Source: Taibaiella sp. (GTDB lineage: Bacteria; Bacteroidota; Bacteroidia; Chitinophagales; Chitinophagaceae). From it: DNA of 64,000 nucleotides. Position numbers and translations under genes: made by a program. The notes beneath the pieces are model-generated. The model made no database searches, was not told the origin of the DNA, and worked only from the letters and a program-made list of their open reading frames with translations. This document shows, piece by piece, positions 59,323 through 64,000 of the stretch; positions within the stretch are counted from its first letter, which is position 1, and each line of letters starts with the position of its first letter. Where the stretch lies: NCBI GenBank assembly GCA_019739295.1, contig JAHHDV010000029.1, positions 32,881-96,880 on the forward strand, read 5' to 3'.

Positions 59323-59592
59323 TTATAAATACATACTTCTGCTGCGCAGGAAAGAAATTTCAAAAATACGACAGATATCCTTGCATTGGCTTAATGCCCA
59401 ATAGGTGTAGTCTGCATGATTAAATTCAATATAACTGGTAAGGCCCTGAAACTGGTAAAAGCCCATAAGCCGCAGCGTCATTGCCTCTGCCGCTCCGGGG
59501 AATAGAAGTATTGTTTTGCAGGTCATGGTTTATAATAAAAATGCCGTGCATGTTTTGATGCACAGCATTTTGAAAATACGATTTCACCCGGG
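59323..59592. other. intergenic region with hairpin
   Basis: Between the DUF255 gene and the barrel gene. A 67-codon minus-strand frame (59526-59323) has no recognisable features and weak start context; I do not call it a gene. The main element is the terminator hairpin at 59537-59571. Confidence 0.4.
59537..59571 (-). terminator. terminator after outer-membrane barrel gene
   Basis: The stem AAAATGC-x-GTGCAT/ATGCAC-x-GCATTTT with one internal mismatch is followed on the minus strand by TTTTT. Confidence 0.75.
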
Positions 59593-60382
59593 CTAAAAGA
59601 ACAAGCCTAATCTAAAGGCAAAATTATTCACCCTGATATTTCCGTCCTGGAAATCAGGTACGTTTTCAATCTTATAATGCCTGGGAACAGTAGCATCCGG
59701 CAGGAACCCATTGTTGAAAAACACCCCAAAATATCCCGCAAGACTATTGTTGATCGGGTATTCAGCTCCTATACCGACATTCAGGGACAAAATCACCGGA
59801 GAGATCGCCAGCGCACCTTTCAGTTTCTCATTTTCGCCGGTAACAGCTGGCTGGGCATTGCCGGCGCCATCAGTTGTAATGATGCTATAATCTGTTTTTT
59901 TTAGCCACATTGATGCCTAAGCTGAATCCTGCCTGACCGAAAAATGTGAAATTCTCAATAGGATCGGTTTTCATTTTCAGGTTTAAGGGTATCTCGATAT
60001 AATTCAATTTGTAGCTGATATCTGAAGATTTAACCGCATCAGTAGGATTAGCCTGTGTATGGGATGTCAGGACATTACCCCTGGCCATATTCATATGAAG
60101 CCCGCTGATCAGGCCATAATTTTCCGCGAACCAGTATTCAGCCATCAGACCATAAGTAAAGCCAGCCTGAGCACCACCGCTTTCAAGGTTGTGCAGGTTA
60201 TCATCAGACTTGGATGTAGTAGGTTTCATGTAAGAAATCGTAGGCGCAACGAATGCCCCTAATCTAAATCTTTTTGTCTCGTAGACCCTGTTCCCTATAG
60301 TCACTACCTCATCTTGTGCCATCAGATCCTGTGCGCCGCAAAATATAAATGATGCAGCTAATAAAAGTCCCGTTTTTTTCAT
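59593..60382 (-). CDS. outer-membrane beta-barrel protein (porin/PorT-like family), frameshifted at an A8 run
   Basis: One A fewer at 59895-59902 joins the frame from 60382 to the frame ending at 59593 (INVAKKTDYSIITTDG), giving 262 residues. It has a signal peptide (cut near DLMAQ). Strand motifs of the PF13568-type barrel follow: FRLGAFVAPTISYMKP, YGLMAEYWFAENYGLISGLH, LNYIEIPLNLKMKTDPI and a last strand RVNNFAFRLGLFF ending in Phe. PorT, a T9SS accessory factor, has this fold; so do many unrelated barrels. Gene context does not decide. Confidence 0.85.
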
Positions 60383-60428
60383 TTTGTGAGATTAAGTTAT
60401 GTATGATATTAATGTTTATATAAAACGG

Positions 60429-60436
60429 CAAAGATA
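60429..60436 (-). promoter_or_regulatory. predicted -7 element for barrel gene
   Basis: TATCTTTG on the minus strand matches TAnnTTTG. It lies 46 bp before the start and just after the stop of the upstream L,D-transpeptidase gene. Confidence 0.38.
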
Positions 60437-60442
60437 TGCAAT

Positions 60443-61226
60443 TCAGGACTTTTTATCTTTTTGTATGGCCTTGGAACGTTTGGTTATATAGACTCTTGTG
60501 CCTTCTTTAACAAAATTGAAAAGATCGTAGATATCTGTGGATTTCAGCGCTACGCACCCGTCTGTCCACCCGAATCCCATATCTACCATATTGTCGCCTC
60601 CTTTAAAAGTGCCATGGATACCTATGGCACCCCCTATCTTCGAATTACCGGGGATCACTCCGCTCTTCAACCTTTCATTGAACCGGTCATAAGACTCAGG
60701 AGTAGGATAATCCAGCAGCATAAATTTCTGCCAGGCATTATGGTCGCGGATGGAAACGATCCTGAACCACCCTTCCGGGGTACAACGGTCTCCTTCCTTG
60801 TGCTTGTCTTTCATCTTATCCGGTCCGAATACAGCCCTGTATTGCCTGATCCTTTTCCTTTTGTACAGGATATAGATCACATTATATTCTTTTTCTACGA
60901 CGATGACGACCGAATCCTTGTTGATGGTATCTACATTGATAGGCGTACGCTCTCCGATTGGCGGAGGGAGGATCATCGTTGTCTCCGACCCGTTTGAGTA
61001 TTTAATCTTGCGTAACCAGGCACCGCTTGGATCTTTATAAATTGTATCCACTACGATATTTTTGGCCAGTTCCTTTTCATTCGGAACAGATGACTGATTA
61101 CTCGAAGAGTTTTTTTTTGCCTTTGTTGAGTGATTGGCTGTATGCTTCTGTATATAAAGTACAGGTGAATAAAACAGATAGACAAACGACAAATAATTTC
61201 AGAATCCGGCTACTACAGTGCGTCAT
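60443..61226 (-). CDS. L,D-transpeptidase (YkuD domain), frameshifted at an A9 run
   Basis: YkuD enzymes make 3-3 cross-links in peptidoglycan or attach proteins to it. The longest frame (61192-60443) lacks a sensible start. Removing one A at 61110-61118 joins it to an upstream frame with ATG 61226 and a signal peptide (LKLFVVCLSVLFTCTLYTEA, cut near YSQ), giving 260 residues. The catalytic region shows GGAIGIHGTFKG and GWTDGCVALKSTDIYDLF with the nucleophile Cys. A Lys-rich end (RSKAIQKDKKS) completes it. It is exported to the periplasm. Confidence 0.88.
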
Positions 61227-61514
61227 ACTTTTGATGGTTTTGATTTAAGGCTAAATGATACTTAGACTTTTTTCATTTTACTTCGTTCAATCCGAACAAA
61301 CCTTGTAAAGGTAAAAAAAATATCAGAGAACATTTGTTTTCAACGATACAAGTCTCTCTGGCTGGGGATAAGCCAGAATTCAATGAACTGATTAGCAGAC
61401 TTTACACCTGAAATTCCCGTTCTGCTACCTGCTGCTGAAAATTACAATCCAAACCAATGAATCAGAAAAGCATTTATTCATTTTACCTTACTTTGCCTTC
61501 CTGAAAGCCTAAGA

Positions 61515-62418
61515 ATGGTAAAAATCGCCTGGCACCCTTCCTATCATCTGCCCTTACCGCAGGGTCATCGGTTTTCCTATGGAAAAGTACTCCCTGCTTC
61601 CGGAGCAATTGATTTATGAAGGTATATGTAAAGAAGACCAGTTTTTCAAACCTGAGATCATAGGAATCCGGGATCTTGAACTGGTGCACACGACCCCGTA
61701 CATACACGATGTACTGGAATGTAAAATGGATCCATCCATGATCAGGAGAATTGGGTTGCCCCTTTCAGCATTATTGGTAGAACGGGAACGAAGAATCATG
61801 AAAGGAACCATTGATGCAGCCTTGTATGCTTTACAATACGGACTTGCTTACAATATAGCAGGGGGAACCCATCATGCATTTGCAGACAGGGGAGAAGGTT
61901 TTTGCATATTCAATGATAATGCTATAGCGGCGCAATATTTAATCCAAAGTCAAAAAGCAAATAAAATCCTGATTGTAGATCTTGATGTTCACCAGGGAAA
62001 TGGCACGGCCGCCATTGGAAAAGGGAATAACCAGATATTTACCTTCTCCATGCACGGAGCCAACAATTACCCGTTTCATAAAGAAACTTCCGATCTGGAC
62101 ATTCCGCTCCCTGACGGATGCCCGGATGTGATCTATCATGAATTGCTGGACCGGCATTTACCCCGGCTGATCGATCTTGTAGAGCCAGATTTTATTTTCT
62201 ATCAATGTGGTGTAGATATACTCGGGGATGACAAAATGGGAAGATTAAACTGCACATTGAAAGGATGCATGGAAAGAGATAGAAAAGTACTGCAGTTAGC
62301 ATACCGTCACCGGATACCCATAGTCTGTGATATGGGGGGCGGCTATGCTGCAAATATCAAAACGATCCTGGAAGCCCATGTCAATACGTACAGGATAGGA
62401 ATGGAATTCTTTGCATAA
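61515..62418 (+). CDS. histone deacetylase-like amidohydrolase (HDAC family), frameshifted at a T4 run
   Basis: HDAC-fold zinc enzymes in bacteria act on acetyl-lysine, acetylpolyamines or acetoin-related compounds. From ATG 61515, removing one T at 61572-61575 gives LPLPQGHRFPMEKYSLLPEQ, the standard N-terminus of the group. The rest is intact: GGTHHAFADRGEGFCIFND with the catalytic His pair, VDLDVHQGNGTAA with Asp and His zinc ligands, and YQCGVDILGDDKMGRL. The restored length is 300 residues, normal for the family. Substrate unknown; cytoplasmic. Confidence 0.93.
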
Positions 62419-62447
62419 AAAAACACAGCATGTTAGGCATGCTGTGT
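62417..62447 (-). terminator. shared terminator between convergent genes
   Basis: A 10-bp stem (ACACAGCATG/CATGCTGTGT, 62423-62432 with 62438-62447) overlaps the HDAC stop. The A-run at 62417-62423 gives a T-tail on the minus strand, so it mainly serves the barrel gene. Confidence 0.75.
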
Positions 62448-62483
62448 CCGGGTTTATCATCATATCGATGATCCCATCATTTT

Positions 62484-63205
62484 TTAATAACGCTCCGGCT
62501 TATTGATATAATAAGATAAAGTCAATCCTCCTCCCTGGCTTCTGAAATCATTGGAAAACGCTTCCCCTGATCCGGAGCCACATTATTGAATCCGAAACCA
62601 TAGTACAGTTTCACATTGAATCCATTGCCCATTTCGTACCCTACAGCTGCCATAGCCCCTATCTCAAACATGATGATGTCATGCTTTACCGGAGTCTGCC
62701 CTATCCTGATAGGACGGTCGTCATAGATAGGACGGTCAAAGCCGTTCAAAGTTGTCGTATAGGTTCTGCTGTACTGCCCTCCGTAATTAAAGGATACATA
62801 AGGCCCGATGCCAAATGTAAAATTATTGGGGCTATACTGAAAATCGGTCTTGAAGGTAAATAAAACCGGGATCTGTACGGAATACAATTTATAAGACCGC
62901 TCATCCCGCTCACTGGCCGGTACACCGCCGCTTACGGAATGATAAGAAATATAAGAACCTTCTGCACCATGAAGAAACCCAAATGCAAGACTGGGCTGAA
63001 GATAATATTGTCCATCTACATTGATGTCAAATGCTGCACCTACCCTTGCTCCGGTTACAAATTTATTGTCATAATTCACACCATTGATCTTCATATCCAT
63101 AGTAGAATAAGTTACACCCAATTCAGGGCCGACCACGACCTGGGCCTGAATACCGGAAACGGTGGAAACCAACAAAGCGGAAAGAAATAAAGATTTTATT
63201 TTCAC
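62484..63205 (-). CDS. outer-membrane beta-barrel protein (PF13568-like), frameshifted at a T4 run
   Basis: The 240-residue restored protein has a signal peptide (cut near SGIQAQ). Barrel strands follow: VVVGPELGVTYSTMDMK, YYLQPSLAFGFLHGAEGSY, YKLYSVQIPVLFTFKTDFQY, GIGPYVSFNYGGQYS and GNGFNVKLYYGFGFNNV. As assembled it stops at 62522 with an un-barrel-like tail. Adding one T to the run at 62555-62558 (A's on the plus strand) gives KRFSNDFRSQGGGLTLSYYI and then NKPERY, a normal last strand, with the stop at 62484. This is the only missing-base case in the window. Function within the porin-like family is unknown. Confidence 0.85.
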
Positions 63206-63228
63206 TTTAAAAAAATGTTAATACCCTA

Positions 63229-63260
63229 CAAAAGTAATGTTTTCCATTTTACAATAGCAA
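63229..63260 (-). promoter_or_regulatory. predicted promoter for the barrel gene
   Basis: On the minus strand TTG (63260-63258) is followed after 21 bp by TACTTTTG (63236-63229), fitting the Bacteroidota -33/-7 pattern. The -7 element is 23 bp before the start codon. Confidence 0.55.
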
Positions 63261-63545
63261 TATGCAGTTAAATATTTTCGACAATGTCCTCATGCATTCC
63301 TTTTTCATCTGCCAGCAAGGAAGAATATCATCTTTTTCCTTCCCGGAGCGTCAAAATTTCTCCTTCCGGCCGGCAATTCCTATACTTTCAGCTTATCTTT
63401 TCATAAAAGTCTTTACCTTATCCTGTATCTGATGATCCTGATGGAAAACAAAGACATGAATCCAGGTTTTGAATACCTTACGCTATAACCGGATTTGAAT
63501 TACCTTTGATCCCTATTTTCGATCTTAAAGTATACATCCAGAATA
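63261..63545. other. divergent intergenic region before pth
   Basis: About 285 bp without an ORF I can support. The only feature seen is a plus-strand -7-like motif at 63501-63508. Confidence 0.4.
63501..63508 (+). promoter_or_regulatory. predicted -7 element for pth
   Basis: TACCTTTG matches TAnnTTTG 37 bp before ATG 63546. The nearest TTTG (63468-63471) is 29 bp upstream, too far for the usual -33 spacing. Confidence 0.35.
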
Positions 63546-64000
63546 ATGAATAAATTCCTGATCGCGGGACTTGGAAATATAGGTGCCGAGTATGACGCCA
63601 CCCGCCATAATATCGGCTTCGATATAGCCGATGCACTGGTCATTAAACATGGCGGGCAATTCAGAACAGAAAAGCTGGCCATGCGCAGCGAGATCAAATA
63701 TAAAGGCAGACCCGTCATCGTCATCAAGCCCACGACATTTATGAACCTGAGCGGAAAATCGGTCCACTACTGGATGGAAAAAGAGAAAATCAGCCAGGAG
63801 CATATCATCATCCTGGTAGACGATCTCGCGCTCCCCCTGGAGACACTCCGGTTAAGAAGCGGCGGATCACATGCCGGCCATAATGGACTCCGGGATATAG
63901 ATGCCTCATTGGGCAACAACAAATATGCGCGATTAAGGTTTGGTATCGGCAACGATTTTCCCCGCGGACGACAAGCTGAGTTTGTCCTATCCCGCTGGAA
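63546..64000 (+). CDS. pth: peptidyl-tRNA hydrolase (cut by window edge)
   Basis: Pth recycles peptidyl-tRNA released from stalled ribosomes. The first 151 residues are present of about 185-190. Family motifs are clear: KFLIAGLGNIGAEYDATRHN with the catalytic His, KPTTFMNLSGKSV with the key Asn, ILVDDLALPLETLRLR with the Asp, and GGSHAGHNGLRDI followed by ARLRFGIG. The frame is intact to the edge; ctc/rplY often precedes pth in this phylum but is not here. Confidence 0.97.
   Translation, partial: MNKFLIAGLGNIGAEYDATRHNIGFDIADALVIKHGGQFRTEKLAMRSEIKYKGRPVIVIKPTTFMNLSGKSVHYWMEKEKISQEHIIILVDDLALPLETLRLRSGGSHAGHNGLRDIDASLGNNKYARLRFGIGNDFPRGRQAEFVLSRW

Noticed and set aside
59323..59526. 67-codon minus-strand ORF between the DUF255 and barrel genes
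   Set aside because: No domain, no ribosome-binding site, and composition of non-coding DNA; it remains possible but unsupported.
60443..61192. L,D-transpeptidase start at 61192
   Set aside because: The start would be TTG and the N-terminus is not a signal peptide; the +1 corrected frame from ATG 61226 gives a normal one.

Overview
The window comes from a member of the Bacteroidota, probably a Chitinophagia, Saprospiria or Sphingobacteriia lineage. This rests on a gldK-gldL-gldM-gldN cluster (type IX secretion and gliding motor), a PorP/SprF-like protein, three secreted proteins with type A T9SS C-terminal sorting domains, a SusC-like TonB receptor N-terminus, a fused IcmF-type mutase, and many start-proximal TAnnTTTG motifs typical of the phylum's -7 promoter element. 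I saw no tRNA, rRNA, CRISPR, phage or insertion sequence.

Left part (1-13 kb): truncated TonB-dependent receptor, nadA, a PorP/SprF-like protein, an orphan OmpR-type response regulator, dgt, a secreted endonuclease I with a T9SS domain, an M20 amidohydrolase paired with a divergent alanine racemase, a retropepsin-like aspartyl protease with PDZ domain, and a short MutS-like ATPase.

Centre left (13-26 kb): a 2786-residue T9SS surface protein with three almost identical 819-bp tandem repeats followed by five diverged ~780-bp units (the last one partial); then a LuxR-type regulator with a degenerate receiver, a class 3 lipase-like protein, a secreted beta-helix protein, and tag.

Centre (26-41 kb): a small lipoprotein, an IcmF-type acyl-CoA mutase behind sufE, a sufT-like gene and a thioesterase, an FAH-family hydrolase, tadA, yidC, a DUF3108 protein, a TPR protein, a TrxR-like ferredoxin-NADP reductase and an M1 aminopeptidase lipoprotein.

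Right part (41-64 kb): an ECF sigma factor with a membrane-anchored beta-barrel-like partner, a second T9SS surface protein behind a 943-bp AT-rich leader, an RluF-like pseudouridine synthase, an SCO protein, a MazG-like protein, ftsK, the gldKLMN motor operon, a DUF255 thioredoxin-fold protein, two outer-membrane barrels, an L,D-transpeptidase, an HDAC-like deacetylase and the start of pth.

The strongest anomaly is technical or evolutionary. Eleven genes between 26.8 and 62.6 kb are broken by thirteen single-base frameshifts, nearly all in homopolymer runs, and every one is restored to a family-like protein by changing one base. No gene left of 26.8 kb is broken. Because gldK and gldL are affected, consensus sequencing error is the simplest explanation; slippage rescue at A-runs is the interesting alternative. 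I give the restored gene spans. Beyond this I see no clear novel defence or biosynthetic system; the best biological leads are the repeat-bearing surface protein with its adjacent degenerate-receiver regulator, and the sigma factor with its TM-plus-barrel partner.
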